Assembly: GCF_003030465.1 (NCBI RefSeq)
Contig: NZ_CP028339.1
Span: 1,426,001 to 1,490,000, forward strand
Direction of reading: 5' to 3'
Origin: Thauera aromatica K172
Lineage (GTDB): Bacteria; Pseudomonadota; Gammaproteobacteria; Burkholderiales; Rhodocyclaceae
DNA: 64,000 bases
The position numbers and the translations under genes were made by a program. This document shows positions 38,308 through 47,565 of the stretch, piece after piece (positions within the stretch are counted from its first letter, which is position 1; each line of letters starts with the position of its first letter). The notes under the pieces were generated by a model. That model worked only from the letters and a program-made list of their open reading frames with translations, was not told the origin of the DNA and searched no databases.

Positions 38308-38703
38308 ATGAACCGTATTTTTCTTTTCATCGGTGCGCTGTCGGCGTGCATCGCCGTGGGGCTGGGCGCGTTCGGCGCCCATGGTCTGCGCGGGCGGCTG
38401 GAAGCGGACATGCTGGCGGTGTTCGAGACCGGGGTGCGCTACCAGATGTACCACGCGCTCGCGCTGGTCGCGCTCGGCCTGGCGCGGCGGCCCGAACCCG
38501 GCCGCCTGGCCGCGGCGGCGGGCGGCCTGTTCGTTGCCGGCTCGCTGTGCTTTTCCGGCAGCCTGTACCTGATCGCGCTCGCCGGTGCGCGGGGCATCGG
38601 CCTGGTGACGCCGGCCGGCGGCCTGATGCTGCTTGCGGGCTGGCTGGTGCTGGCGCTGGCGACGCTGAAGCCCGTGCCCGCGGCGCCGCCACCGGGCGGC
38701 TGA
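38308..38703 (+). CDS. DUF423 membrane protein (YgdD type)
   Basis: 131 residues with about four membrane helices. The start MNRIFLFIGALSACIAVGLGAFGAHGL with the GAFGAHGL motif, and YQMYHALALVAL, identify DUF423/TMEM256. Inner-membrane protein of unknown function. I use ATG 38308; the upstream frame is the shadow of tacT. Confidence 0.92.
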   Translation: MNRIFLFIGALSACIAVGLGAFGAHGLRGRLEADMLAVFETGVRYQMYHALALVALGLARRPEPGRLAAAAGGLFVAGSLCFSGSLYLIALAGARGIGLVTPAGGLMLLAGWLVLALATLKPVPAAPPPGG

Positions 38704-38831
38704 GGGCGGCGTGCCTCGCCGCGGCGTGCGGGTTTGCGCGCAGGCTATGTTTGTACGCAGGCTATGGGCGGGCGCGGTGCGAGCCGGTACACTGCGCCGC
38801 CTTACCTTGTGCGATATCGCCCGGAGCCCGC

Positions 38832-40022
38832 ATGGCCCAACTCATCCTCAAGCCCGGCAAGGAGCGTTCGCTGTTCCGCCGCCATCCCTGGATCTTCGCC
38901 GGCTCGGTCGAGCGCCTCGAAGGGCGTGCGCGGCCGGGCGACACGGTGACGGTGCTGTCGGCCGAGGGCAAGGCGCTGGCCCGTGCCGCGTTCTCGCCCG
39001 CTTCGCAGATCCGCGCCCGGGTGTGGAGCTTCGAGCTCGAAGCGGCGATCGACCATGCCTTCTTCAAGCGTGCGGTGGCGGCTTCGGTGGCGCGGCGGGC
39101 GGCGATTCCGGCGCTGCGCGGGCAGGAAGGCGTGCGCCTGATCCACGGTGAATCGGACGGCCTGCCGGGCGTGATCGCCGACCGCTATGGCGATGTGGTG
39201 GTGCTGCAGCTGACCAGCGCGGGCGCGGACAAATGGCGCGAGGCGATCGTCGCCGGGCTGGTGCAGGCGACCGGCTGCGCGGCGGTGTACGAGCGTTCCG
39301 ATTCCGAGGTGCGCGCACTCGAAGGGCTGGAGCCGCGCACCGGCTGCGTGCATGGCGGGCTGCCTGAGGGCGGGCTCTCCATCGTCGAGCACGGCGTGCG
39401 CATGGAAGTGGACGTCGAAGGCGGGCACAAGACCGGCTTCTACCTCGATCAGCGCGACAACCGCCTGCTCACCGGCCAGCTCGCTGCCGGGCGCGAGGTG
39501 CTCAACTGCTTCTGCTACACCGGCGGGTTCTCGCTGCAGGCGCTCGCCGGCGGGGCGAAGTCGGTGCTCTCGATCGATTCCTCGGCCCCGGCGCTGGCGT
39601 CGGCGCGGCGCAATCTGGCGCTCAACCCGCAGCTCGATGGCGCCCGTGCCGAATGGTGCGAGGCCGACGTGTTCAAGGCCTTGCGCGCGCTGAAGGAGGA
39701 GGGCCGGCGCTTCGACCTGATCGTGCTCGACCCGCCCAAGTTCGCCCCTTCGGCGGCGCATGCCGAGCGCGCCGCGCGTGCCTACAAGGACATCAACCTG
39801 TTCGGCTTCCGCCTGCTCAACCCGGGCGGCATCCTGATGACGTATTCCTGCTCGGGCGGCATCGGCCAGGAGCTGTTCCAGAAGATCGTCGCCGGTGCCG
39901 CGATCGACGCTGGCGCCGATGCGCGCATCCTCTACCGCCTGGCGGCCGCGCCCGACCACCCGATCGGGCTGGCGGTGCCGGAAGGCGAATATCTGAAGGG
40001 GCTGGCCTGCCAGGTGGGGTGA
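38832..40022 (+). CDS. rlmI: 23S rRNA cytosine-C5 methyltransferase, RlmI type
   Basis: 396 residues from ATG 38832. An N-terminal PUA domain (LILKPGKERSLFRRHPWIFAG) is followed by the RlmI/YccW RNA-binding part and a SAM-binding Rossmann domain. That domain has VLNCFCYTGGFSL, DLIVLDPPKFAP and a TYSCSG motif. E. coli RlmI methylates C1962 of 23S rRNA; the exact target here is inferred. Confidence 0.92.
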   Translation: MAQLILKPGKERSLFRRHPWIFAGSVERLEGRARPGDTVTVLSAEGKALARAAFSPASQIRARVWSFELEAAIDHAFFKRAVAASVARRAAIPALRGQEGVRLIHGESDGLPGVIADRYGDVVVLQLTSAGADKWREAIVAGLVQATGCAAVYERSDSEVRALEGLEPRTGCVHGGLPEGGLSIVEHGVRMEVDVEGGHKTGFYLDQRDNRLLTGQLAAGREVLNCFCYTGGFSLQALAGGAKSVLSIDSSAPALASARRNLALNPQLDGARAEWCEADVFKALRALKEEGRRFDLIVLDPPKFAPSAAHAERAARAYKDINLFGFRLLNPGGILMTYSCSGGIGQELFQKIVAGAAIDAGADARILYRLAAAPDHPIGLAVPEGEYLKGLACQVG

Positions 40023-40129
40023 GACCATCGCCAGCGGCCGGCCCCGCGGCCCCGGGCGAAGCCGAAGCGCGCCGATCGGGCGGCGCAGGAGGGGCGGGCG
40101 GGGGGGGTAGCGAAGTCGGGTCGTCGGTG

Positions 40130-40165
40130 AATTTTCGCACGACGGCGGAGTGTCCCCGGAAAATT
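40130..40165. repeat. Inverted repeat over the stop of the double-receiver gene
   Basis: AATTTTC (40130-40136) and GAAAATT (40159-40165) are a 7-bp inverted pair with a 22-base loop. The right arm includes the stop codon of the receiver gene. The 140-base gap beside it also has an unusual run of G-rich sequence (40091-40108). It could be a weak terminator. Confidence 0.35.
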
Positions 40166-41324
40166 AGCCGAGGAGCTTGTCGAGCTTGGTCAGCAAGGTG
40201 GCGCGATCGAACGGTTTGGCGATGAAGTCATTGGCGCCTGCCTTGAGGCTGACTTGGACGGTGTGCTTGTCGCTCTTGCCGGTGAGCATGACGAAAGGAA
40301 TTTTTTCCAGCGCCGGCATCTTGCGGAAGCGGGGCAAGGCCTGCACGCCGCTGATGCCCGGCATCAGGATGTCGAGCAGCACGAGGTCGGGCGTGGTGTC
40401 ACGGAGAATCCGCAATGCCTCGGTGACATCGTAGGCCACGGTCAGTTCGTATGCGGACGGTTCGAGCTGGTGGGCGACCGTCTTGTGCACGAACTCGTCG
40501 TCATCGATCAGGAGGATGCGTGGGCGCACATCCTTGACCATCGCCTTGAGGGCGCGGGCCGACTCGATGTGCGGCGTGCAGTCGTGCTGCAGTTGCTCGG
40601 CCCACCGGCGCACCGGCCGGACCGCTTCGGTGAGGCCCTTGAAGTACTCGCGCAATTCGTTCTGCTTGAGTTGGGCGATGTCTTCCTGCAGGCTCTGGAG
40701 CGCTTCGGGGTCGTCATGGGCGGCCTGGTCGGCGCGACGGTGGAGGTGATCGAGCGCGCTGCCGATACTTTGCTCGGCCAGGGTGACCGCGTCGTCGACC
40801 GAAGCGATGTGCCGGTCGCCTTCGCTCGCTTGCTGCTGGAGCAGTTCTTCGAGGCCGACGATGGATCGCGCCTGCCGGGCGAACTCGCCGAGTACCGGGG
40901 GGGTACGCTTGAGCGCCTGCTGTTCGCGCAGGGCGTTATGGACCGACATGCGCAGACGCGGGACGTCATACGTCATCGGCCAGAACATCACGTAGTCGTC
41001 GAAGACCGCCTTGCGGCACAGTTCGTAGGCGTCCTGAACGCCGAGCTTGTTGCACAGGACGATAGTGCGGTGTGGCTGCAGATGGATCTTTTCGCTTAGC
41101 CGGTACAGTTCCAGGTAGAACTGCTCGGATTTGCTCAGCGTCTTGAAGGCCAGCACCAGGACGTCGGGCGGTCGCAGCTCGAAGAACCCGACGCGCTGCT
41201 CCGGGTCCAGCGACAGCAGGACATGCTCGAACTCCGGCGCGAGCTGCTTGCCGATGATGGTGGCGTCGTTGTGATCGTCGGTGACGATCATGATCGTCGC
41301 AGGAATCTTCTTGGCGGGGGGCAT
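40164..41324 (-). CDS. Double receiver protein with degenerate first domain
   Basis: 386 residues. The first about 130 form a receiver-like fold (IMIVTDDHNDATIIGKQL) where the phospho-Asp position is lost (VLVLAFKTL) and the usual Lys-Pro is Trp-Pro, so it is probably a pseudo-receiver. A helical linker (140-260) follows. The C-terminal receiver (from about 268) is canonical: RILLIDDDEF, DLVLLDILMPG, VMLTGKS and IAKPF. No output domain is present. Last gene of the signalling operon, after the free Hpt protein. Confidence 0.88.
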   Translation of the reverse strand: MPPAKKIPATIMIVTDDHNDATIIGKQLAPEFEHVLLSLDPEQRVGFFELRPPDVLVLAFKTLSKSEQFYLELYRLSEKIHLQPHRTIVLCNKLGVQDAYELCRKAVFDDYVMFWPMTYDVPRLRMSVHNALREQQALKRTPPVLGEFARQARSIVGLEELLQQQASEGDRHIASVDDAVTLAEQSIGSALDHLHRRADQAAHDDPEALQSLQEDIAQLKQNELREYFKGLTEAVRPVRRWAEQLQHDCTPHIESARALKAMVKDVRPRILLIDDDEFVHKTVAHQLEPSAYELTVAYDVTEALRILRDTTPDLVLLDILMPGISGVQALPRFRKMPALEKIPFVMLTGKSDKHTVQVSLKAGANDFIAKPFDRATLLTKLDKLLG

Positions 41325-41382
41325 CTATACAGTCGTTCCGACAGGTTGGCAGGACGCTCCGGTCCTGCTGGGCAGGGGGTGT

Positions 41383-41739
41383 TCAGGCAAGCAGCCGGTC
41401 GATCTCGCCGGCCACGGTGCGTAGTTCGTGCGCGAGCGCTTCGATCGAGGTCTTCAGCTGTGCGATCGGCCGGCCCTGCGCAGCCTCGTCTTCGAGACGC
41501 TCGCTCGACGCTCCGAGGGCCATCGCGCCGACCATGCGGGCGTTGGACTTGAGGCGATGGGCGAGGCCGGCGATGCGCTCGACCTCTCCGGCCTGGAGCG
41601 CGGCGTGCAGCGCTTCGAGGGTCGTGGTCGCCACCCGGCGGAAGTCGGTCAGGAAGTCGACGACGATTTCCGGCTCATCGCCCACCACGGCCTTGAGGAT
41701 GTCGAGGTCGAGCGTATCCGTTGTTGGCGGTTGCATCAT
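41383..41739 (-). CDS. Free-standing histidine phosphotransfer (Hpt) protein
   Basis: 118 residues from ATG 41739, preceded by AAGGAG at 6 bases. It is a four-helix Hpt domain with the phosphorylatable His in LAHRLKSNARMVGA. It should carry phosphate between the hybrid kinase and the stand-alone receivers in the operon. Gaps on both sides are about 60 and 107 bases. Confidence 0.9.
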   Translation of the reverse strand: MMQPPTTDTLDLDILKAVVGDEPEIVVDFLTDFRRVATTTLEALHAALQAGEVERIAGLAHRLKSNARMVGAMALGASSERLEDEAAQGRPIAQLKTSIEALAHELRTVAGEIDRLLA

Positions 41740-41845
41740 GTGGTTCTCCTTGGCGAGGCTGGGCACGCGCTGTGCGAGGGCATTTCGCGAAAGGGGGCAC
41801 GGCCGTCCCATGTCATCGCAGCCGCGGTGGCTGCCGAATGTGTTT

Positions 41846-43069
41846 TCAATAGAGGTGGTGGGCCGGATTGAAGGAGGCGCGGCCGACCTCCCTGTCGTGG
41901 AGCCAAGTGAGCAACTGCTCGACCGGCAGCGCCCGGGCGATGAACCAGCCTTGGGCGACGTCGCAGCCGGCTGCGCGCAGATGGTTCCAGTCGTCGTGGT
42001 CTTCGATGCCTTCGGCGACGGTCTTCATCCCCAGCTTGCGGGCCATCTCGAGGCTGGCGTCGAGGATGGTGCGCAGGGCGCCGTCGCGCCAGGCGCCATG
42101 GACGAAGCTACGGTCGATCTTCAGCTCGGTGAAAGGGATGTCGCGCAATTGGGTGAGGGAAGAGTGGCCGGTGCCGAAATCGTCGATCGACAGGCCGACG
42201 CGCTTGAGGCGCAGGCGGGTGAGGATGTCCAGTGCCGCCTCACGGTTCTTCATCAGATGGCTCTCGGTGACTTCGAAGATCAGCGTGCCCGGCGCCACCC
42301 CGGCCCTCGCCGCTTCCTCCTCGACGAACTCGGGGAAGTCCAGGCGCACGAGGTTATCCATCGACACGTTGACCGCCAGTTGCAGGGCGTGGCCCTGCCG
42401 CTCCCAGCGCCGGGCGTCGTCCAGCGCGCAGCGCAGCACCGCGCGCATCAACGCGTCGATCAGGCCGTGATCCTCGGCCGTCGTGATGAAGCGATCCGGA
42501 TAGATCAGCCCGTCTTCCGGGTGCTGCCAGCGCACCAGGGTTTCCACGCCGACCACCGCGCCACTGTGCATGTCGACCTTGGGCTGGTAATGGTTGACCA
42601 GCTGGCCGGCGGCGATGCCGTGCGCCAGCGCTTCCGCGCCGTAGGGGGGGGTGGGGGAGGTGCGCTCCTGGCGGGGGTTCGGCAGCGCCTGCAGCAGGTG
42701 CTGCAGCTGCCTGCTCGATACCGGCTTGTAGAGCGTGCCCGCGACCTGCAGCTGGTGGGCGCGCGCCAGACGCTCGGCGCTTTGCAGGATGCGCTCGTCC
42801 TCGCCGCTGACCAGCACCAGTGCGCCGCGGTAGCCGAGGCGGACGAGGTGGCGGATGAACTCGACGCCGTCCATTTCCGGCATCTGCAGATCGCAGAAGA
42901 TCAGCCCGGGCGTGTCGGGCTCGTGCTCCAGACGTTCGACCGCGGCGCGGGCGCGCTCGCAAAGCTCGATCTGGGCGAAACCGAGGGTGTGCAACTGGCG
43001 GCTCATCAGCCGACAGATGAAGGGGTCGTCATCGACTACCAGGATTCTCATCGGTATTGCCTCGTTCAA
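41846..43069 (-). CDS. REC-EAL response regulator (c-di-GMP phosphodiesterase)
   Basis: 407 residues. The receiver domain (MRILVVDDDPFICRL, phospho-Asp in FCDLQMPEMDG, LYKPV) is followed by an EAL domain. In it, EAL reads ETL (GVETLVRWQHPE). Other active-site residues stand: VNVS, FEVTES, DDFGTGHSSL, KIDRSFV and EGIED. It likely degrades c-di-GMP when phosphorylated. It overlaps the kinase gene by 4 bases. A C8 tract lies in the linker between REC and EAL. Confidence 0.93.
   Translation of the reverse strand: MNEAIPMRILVVDDDPFICRLMSRQLHTLGFAQIELCERARAAVERLEHEPDTPGLIFCDLQMPEMDGVEFIRHLVRLGYRGALVLVSGEDERILQSAERLARAHQLQVAGTLYKPVSSRQLQHLLQALPNPRQERTSPTPPYGAEALAHGIAAGQLVNHYQPKVDMHSGAVVGVETLVRWQHPEDGLIYPDRFITTAEDHGLIDALMRAVLRCALDDARRWERQGHALQLAVNVSMDNLVRLDFPEFVEEEAARAGVAPGTLIFEVTESHLMKNREAALDILTRLRLKRVGLSIDDFGTGHSSLTQLRDIPFTELKIDRSFVHGAWRDGALRTILDASLEMARKLGMKTVAEGIEDHDDWNHLRAAGCDVAQGWFIARALPVEQLLTWLHDREVGRASFNPAHHLY
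42645..42652 (-). repeat. C8 homopolymer in the REC-EAL linker
   Basis: Eight G on the + strand (C8 in the gene) encode a Thr-Pro-Pro-Tyr stretch between the receiver and EAL domains, with a further run of five nearby. Slippage would cut the protein after the receiver. Confidence 0.6.
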
Positions 43070-46000
43070 GCGGTCTGTTCAGTGCTCAGCTGCTGTTCTA
43101 TGTGTTGCCGTGTGGCAGCGTGAATGCTGCGGAATTCGCTGATGCAGCGCGCCAGGGAGGCGATGTCGGCGGCCTTGGCCGCCTGCTCCAGCTCGCCGCA
43201 CAGCTGTTCCAGGTGCAGGGCGCCGACGGCCTGGGAGGACGATTTCAGGCGGTGGGCGATGGCGCTGATGGCGGCGTGGTTACCGCAGCCGCAGGCGTCT
43301 TCGAGCTGAGCGGCAAGGAGGCCGAGGGATTCGATGTAGTCGCGCAGGACCTCGCCGATCATCTGGCGGTCGCCTCCGACCAGGCTGGCTAGGGCCTGCC
43401 CGTCGAGCAGCGCAGCGCCGGTCTGCCCGGCCGTGCCGCCGGTCTCGGTGCTGGCTGCCACGTGCGGCAGCCAGCGCGTGAGCTCCGCCTCCAGGGTGGC
43501 GAGGCGGATCGGTTTGGTCAGGTAAGCGTCCACTCCGACCGCTTCGGCTCGTACGGCCTCGTCGCGCAAGGCATTCGCGGTGAGGACGAGGATCGGGAGG
43601 TGCTGCGAGCCGTTCTCCTCGTAGCGGATGCTCTGGGTGAGCTGGTAGCCATCCATTTCCGGCATGTGCAGATCGGTGAGCAGCAGGTCGTAGGAGCCAT
43701 GGCGCCACATTTCCAGCGCTTCGGCCCCGTCGCGGGCGATTTCGCAGTGGTGGCCGAGCAAGGCCAGCTGGTGCCGGATGACCTTGCGGTTCACCGCATC
43801 GTCTTCGGCGACCAGGATGCGATGGCTGCGCCTGTCGCCCGCTGCCGACGCCGCTGCCGGCGGGGCGGGATCGATGCTGGTCGGGGGGCTGGCCAGTTCC
43901 AGCGGCAGGCGGACGCTGAACAGCGCGCCACGGCCGGGGTGGCTGTCGACGCCGATCTCGCCGCCCATCAGGTCGACCAGGCGCTTGCAGATCGCCAGGC
44001 CCAGGCCGGTGCCGCCGAAGCGGCGGGTGGTCGAGCTTTCGGCCTGGGTGAAGGGAGTGAACAGGTTGCGCTGATGCTCGGCAGCGATGCCGATACCGTT
44101 GTCCTCGACTTCGATGAGGAACTGCAGCGGTGTGGTGGCGAGCGCCCGGGCGCGCACCTCGACCCGCCCGCGGCCGGCGGCGGGATTGCGTTCGCGGGCT
44201 GAGAACTTGATCGCGTTGCCGACCAGGTTGCAAAGGATCTGCCGCAGGCGCAGCGGCGCGGCGTGGACCCAGCGCGGCATCGCAGCGTCGATATCCACGC
44301 CGAGATCGACCCCCTTGGCCGCGGCGAGCGGCATCAGGGTGCGGCACTGATCTTCGATCAGGACCGGGAGGTCGAGGGCCTCCCGGTCGATCTCGAGCTT
44401 GCCGGCTTCGATCTTGGAGAAGTCGAGGATGTTGTCGATGATCCCGAGCAGGGTGCTCGCCGACTCGCGGATGCTCTTCACCAGATCGGCCTGGTGGAGG
44501 GGCAGATCATCCTGGGCGAGCACGTCGGCGAGGCCGATCACGCCGTTCATCGGCGTGCGGATTTCGTGGCTCATGGCGGCGAGGAAGGCCGACTTCGCCC
44601 GGCTGGCCTGCTCGGCATCCTCGCGGGCCTGGGTGAGGCTGGCGATCAGCGCCTGGCGCTCGCGGATGTCGCGCAGGGTGCCGAGGAACAGGCACTCGCC
44701 GTCGATGTAGTACTCGGACACGCTCAGTTCCAGGCCGACCGCCGCGCCGCTCTTGTGGCGTCCGGTCACTTCGCGCGAGGAGCCGATCATGTGGCGTTCG
44801 CCGCTCTGCAGGTAGCGCGCCAGGTAGTCGTCGTGCTGCTCGCGGTCGGGACTGTCCATCAGGCAGGAGACGTTGCGCCCGAGCAGTTCTTCGGGGGTGT
44901 AGCCGAGCAGCGGTTCGATCGCCGGATTGACGCGGCGGATGGTGCCGTGGCGATCGATGGTGATCACGCATTCGAGCAGGTGGTCGAGAATCGCGCGGAT
45001 TTCCTCCTTTTTGGCTTCGAGCTCGGTCAGGGCCCGGCTGCGCTCCTCGATGCGCTGCTGCAGCTCGGTATTGAGATCGGTGAGCTGTCGTGCGGCGCGG
45101 TGCTGTTCGGTCATGTCCCGCGCGGTGGCGAACACCAGCTGGCCCGGTTGCGGCAGGGCCTTCCAGCTCAGCCAGCGCCAGGCGCCGTCCTTGCAGCGGT
45201 AGCGGTTCTCGAAGCCCAGCGTGCTGCTGTCGTTATGCGCCAGGCGCTGCAGCTCGTGGCGGGTGGCGGGGATGTCGTCGGGATGGACGAAGTCGAACAG
45301 CGGGCGACTGAGCAGTTCCTCCTCGCTCCAGCCCAGGATCCGGGTGAAGGCGGGGTTGACGCTCTTGAAGTAGCCGTCGGTGGAGGCGATGCAGAACAGG
45401 TCGAGGGAGAGGTTGAAGAAGCGGTCGTGCTGCTCTTCGGCACGGATGCGCGCGCTGATGTCGTTGAGCAGGATCAGCGAACCGAGGCGGCCCCCGTGCA
45501 GGTAGGCGACCGAGGTGAGCTCGGCCCAGGAATAGGAGCCGTCCAGGCGGTGGTAGTGGATCACCGTCGGGTTGGGAGCGGACAGCCCTTTGCTGCGCAG
45601 TTCGGTGCGCTCGCGAATGATGTCGCGGCTGTCGGGGTGAACGAAATCGATGAGGGCGCGGCCCAGCAGCTGATCGGCGGAACGGGCGCCGAACATCGCC
45701 AGGGTGCGGGCATTGACGAACATGAAGCGGCCATCGCACTGGACGAGGATGCCAAGGGGCGAGAGCTCGATCAGCTGACGGTAGCGTTCTTCGCTCAGGT
45801 GCAAGGCGCGCTCGGCTGCCGAACGGGCCTCCAGCTCGCTGCGCAGCTGGGCCGTGCGCTCGCTGACCTCGCGGCTGATCGACGCGTGGCGACCGGCACT
45901 GCTGAGGGTGGCGAAGGCCGCGAGCAGCGCGGTGAGCATGATGAAGCCGAGGAAGAGACGCTCCTCGCTGCTCGGGCCGGGTAGCCGGGGCGGGCCGTCG

Positions 46001-47451
46001 GGCTCCATTTCCAGGCGCCAGCTGCGGCCGCCGAAGTGGAACTCGCGCCGCCAGTCGGGGCTGGCGCCGCTGCGCAGGCCGTCGATCAGCGGGTGTGGCG
46101 GGTTGCCCGCGGTGGTGTCGGTGATGCGCACGGCGAGGCCTTGTGCGCGGGCGCGCTCGACCAGCGGGGCGAACAGCTGCGGGATGTCGAGGACGCCGGC
46201 CACGTAGCCGGTGGGGTGCTGCGGCCGTTCGCCGCCGGCCTGTCGCCACACCGGGATGTAGGCCAGCGAGGCGTGGCGCCCGGTATGCGGCAGGCGGATC
46301 CGGTCGGAGGCGACGGCGATGCCGTTGTCGCGGGCAGCGGCCATCGCCTGCTGGCGCAGTGGCTCGAAGCCGTGGTCGAGGCCGAGCACGTTGCGGCTGA
46401 CGGCGAACGGCTCGCTGTACAGGATCGGAAAGTATTCGGCGCGGCGACCGGCGGGCTGGAGTTCTCCCTGATCGTCCAGTTCGGCGATGCGGAAGGTGTC
46501 GAAGCCTTCGGCGAGCATCGATGCTTCGAAGGCGCGGCGCTGCGCGGCGGTGATGCGCGGTGCCCAGTCCACCGAAAGGATCGCCGGGTGATCGAGAAAG
46601 CTGTGGGCGTATTCGCGGAATTCTTCGCGCGTGACCTCACGGCTGGCGGTGAAGAAGTGGGCCAGTCCCTGGAGTGGCAGCAGCGTTTCGACGATGGCCT
46701 GGGTTTCATTGTCGCTGATGACTTCCATCAGGGCGTGGGTCTGGCTGCGCGCGCGCAGGTCTATGAGTTGCGCCAGACCGAGATGGCCGAGCACCAGCAG
46801 CGTCGTGGTGGCGATCAGCGGCAGGGCGAAGCGGTAGCTGCCGCTGCCAAGCACCCGGAAGGGGTGGGTGCCCGGCCACAGCAGCAGGCCCAGCGGGGCG
46901 AACAGCAGCACGCCGAGGGTGTCGCCCGACCACCAGCGCAGCCATTCGTCGACCAGCGCGGCCTCCTCGAGCCGGCCCCCGAAGAAGCGGATGGCGGTGC
47001 TCAATGAGGCGGAAAGGAGGCAGGCCAGCGGTCCGGCGCCGATCAGGACGCGGCCCAGCCTCCAGTCGTGGGCGAACGGCAGGTCGTCCTCGAAGTAGCG
47101 CCGTGCCAGCCAGGCGCCGAGCAGGGCCTGGGCGGTGACTCCGCTCGCGATCAGGGCCGCGATTCCGGCGCCGGCAAGGGAAGGGTCGAACCACAGGTTG
47201 GTCGACAGGCCGCCGAGCCAGACCCCCGGCCAGCAGCGCGGCCCCCAGATCAGCAGGGCGGCCACCGCCACTCCGGCGGCGGGCCACACCGGGGAGGCGT
47301 AACCCGAGGAAAGGGGCAGTACCATCGCGGCGCCCCCGGTGAGGGCGTAGAGGAGGGCGACGATCAGGCCGCGGCGCAGGTGCACTTTCGGGGAAAGGGG
47401 CGTGCCGGCTGGCCCCGCCCCCTCCGCCGCCTTGATCGCGTTGTCATTCAT
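43066..47451 (-). CDS. Membrane hybrid histidine kinase MASE1-CHASE-PAS3-HK-REC-Hpt
   Basis: 1461 residues from ATG 47451. Order: MASE1-type membrane domain (roughly 25-240, about eight helices), periplasmic CHASE domain (about 250-470) and a further membrane helix. Three PAS domains follow, then HisKA with the His in [11 protein letters not shown] (H962), HATPase ([14 protein letters not shown]), a receiver ([25 protein letters not shown]) and an Hpt domain ([14 protein letters not shown]). It should sense small ligands in the periplasm and redox or other cues through PAS. It starts a four-gene phosphorelay operon ending with the double receiver. Confidence 0.92.
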   Translation of the reverse strand: MNDNAIKAAEGAGPAGTPLSPKVHLRRGLIVALLYALTGGAAMVLPLSSGYASPVWPAAGVAVAALLIWGPRCWPGVWLGGLSTNLWFDPSLAGAGIAALIASGVTAQALLGAWLARRYFEDDLPFAHDWRLGRVLIGAGPLACLLSASLSTAIRFFGGRLEEAALVDEWLRWWSGDTLGVLLFAPLGLLLWPGTHPFRVLGSGSYRFALPLIATTTLLVLGHLGLAQLIDLRARSQTHALMEVISDNETQAIVETLLPLQGLAHFFTASREVTREEFREYAHSFLDHPAILSVDWAPRITAAQRRAFEASMLAEGFDTFRIAELDDQGELQPAGRRAEYFPILYSEPFAVSRNVLGLDHGFEPLRQQAMAAARDNGIAVASDRIRLPHTGRHASLAYIPVWRQAGGERPQHPTGYVAGVLDIPQLFAPLVERARAQGLAVRITDTTAGNPPHPLIDGLRSGASPDWRREFHFGGRSWRLEMEPDGPPRLPGPSSEERLFLGFIMLTALLAAFATLSSAGRHASISREVSERTAQLRSELEARSAAERALHLSEERYRQLIELSPLGILVQCDGRFMFVNARTLAMFGARSADQLLGRALIDFVHPDSRDIIRERTELRSKGLSAPNPTVIHYHRLDGSYSWAELTSVAYLHGGRLGSLILLNDISARIRAEEQHDRFFNLSLDLFCIASTDGYFKSVNPAFTRILGWSEEELLSRPLFDFVHPDDIPATRHELQRLAHNDSSTLGFENRYRCKDGAWRWLSWKALPQPGQLVFATARDMTEQHRAARQLTDLNTELQQRIEERSRALTELEAKKEEIRAILDHLLECVITIDRHGTIRRVNPAIEPLLGYTPEELLGRNVSCLMDSPDREQHDDYLARYLQSGERHMIGSSREVTGRHKSGAAVGLELSVSEYYIDGECLFLGTLRDIRERQALIASLTQAREDAEQASRAKSAFLAAMSHEIRTPMNGVIGLADVLAQDDLPLHQADLVKSIRESASTLLGIIDNILDFSKIEAGKLEIDREALDLPVLIEDQCRTLMPLAAAKGVDLGVDIDAAMPRWVHAAPLRLRQILCNLVGNAIKFSARERNPAAGRGRVEVRARALATTPLQFLIEVEDNGIGIAAEHQRNLFTPFTQAESSTTRRFGGTGLGLAICKRLVDLMGGEIGVDSHPGRGALFSVRLPLELASPPTSIDPAPPAAASAAGDRRSHRILVAEDDAVNRKVIRHQLALLGHHCEIARDGAEALEMWRHGSYDLLLTDLHMPEMDGYQLTQSIRYEENGSQHLPILVLTANALRDEAVRAEAVGVDAYLTKPIRLATLEAELTRWLPHVAASTETGGTAGQTGAALLDGQALASLVGGDRQMIGEVLRDYIESLGLLAAQLEDACGCGNHAAISAIAHRLKSSSQAVGALHLEQLCGELEQAAKAADIASLARCISEFRSIHAATRQHIEQQLSTEQTA

Positions 47452-47565
47452 GCATGGCCTGCCGGTCGTCTTCACGGATCATATCAAGCATGTCCGCGGA
47501 TGCCGAAGGGCATTTTTCACGGCAGTGGACTCGGCGTTGGCGGAATCCGCCTGCGACCGGGCCGT

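Noticed and set aside
47500-47517. ATGCC-GAAG-GGCAT followed by T5 on the + strand
   Set aside because: Both neighbouring genes run on the - strand, where the hairpin has no U tract, so a terminator function does not fit.
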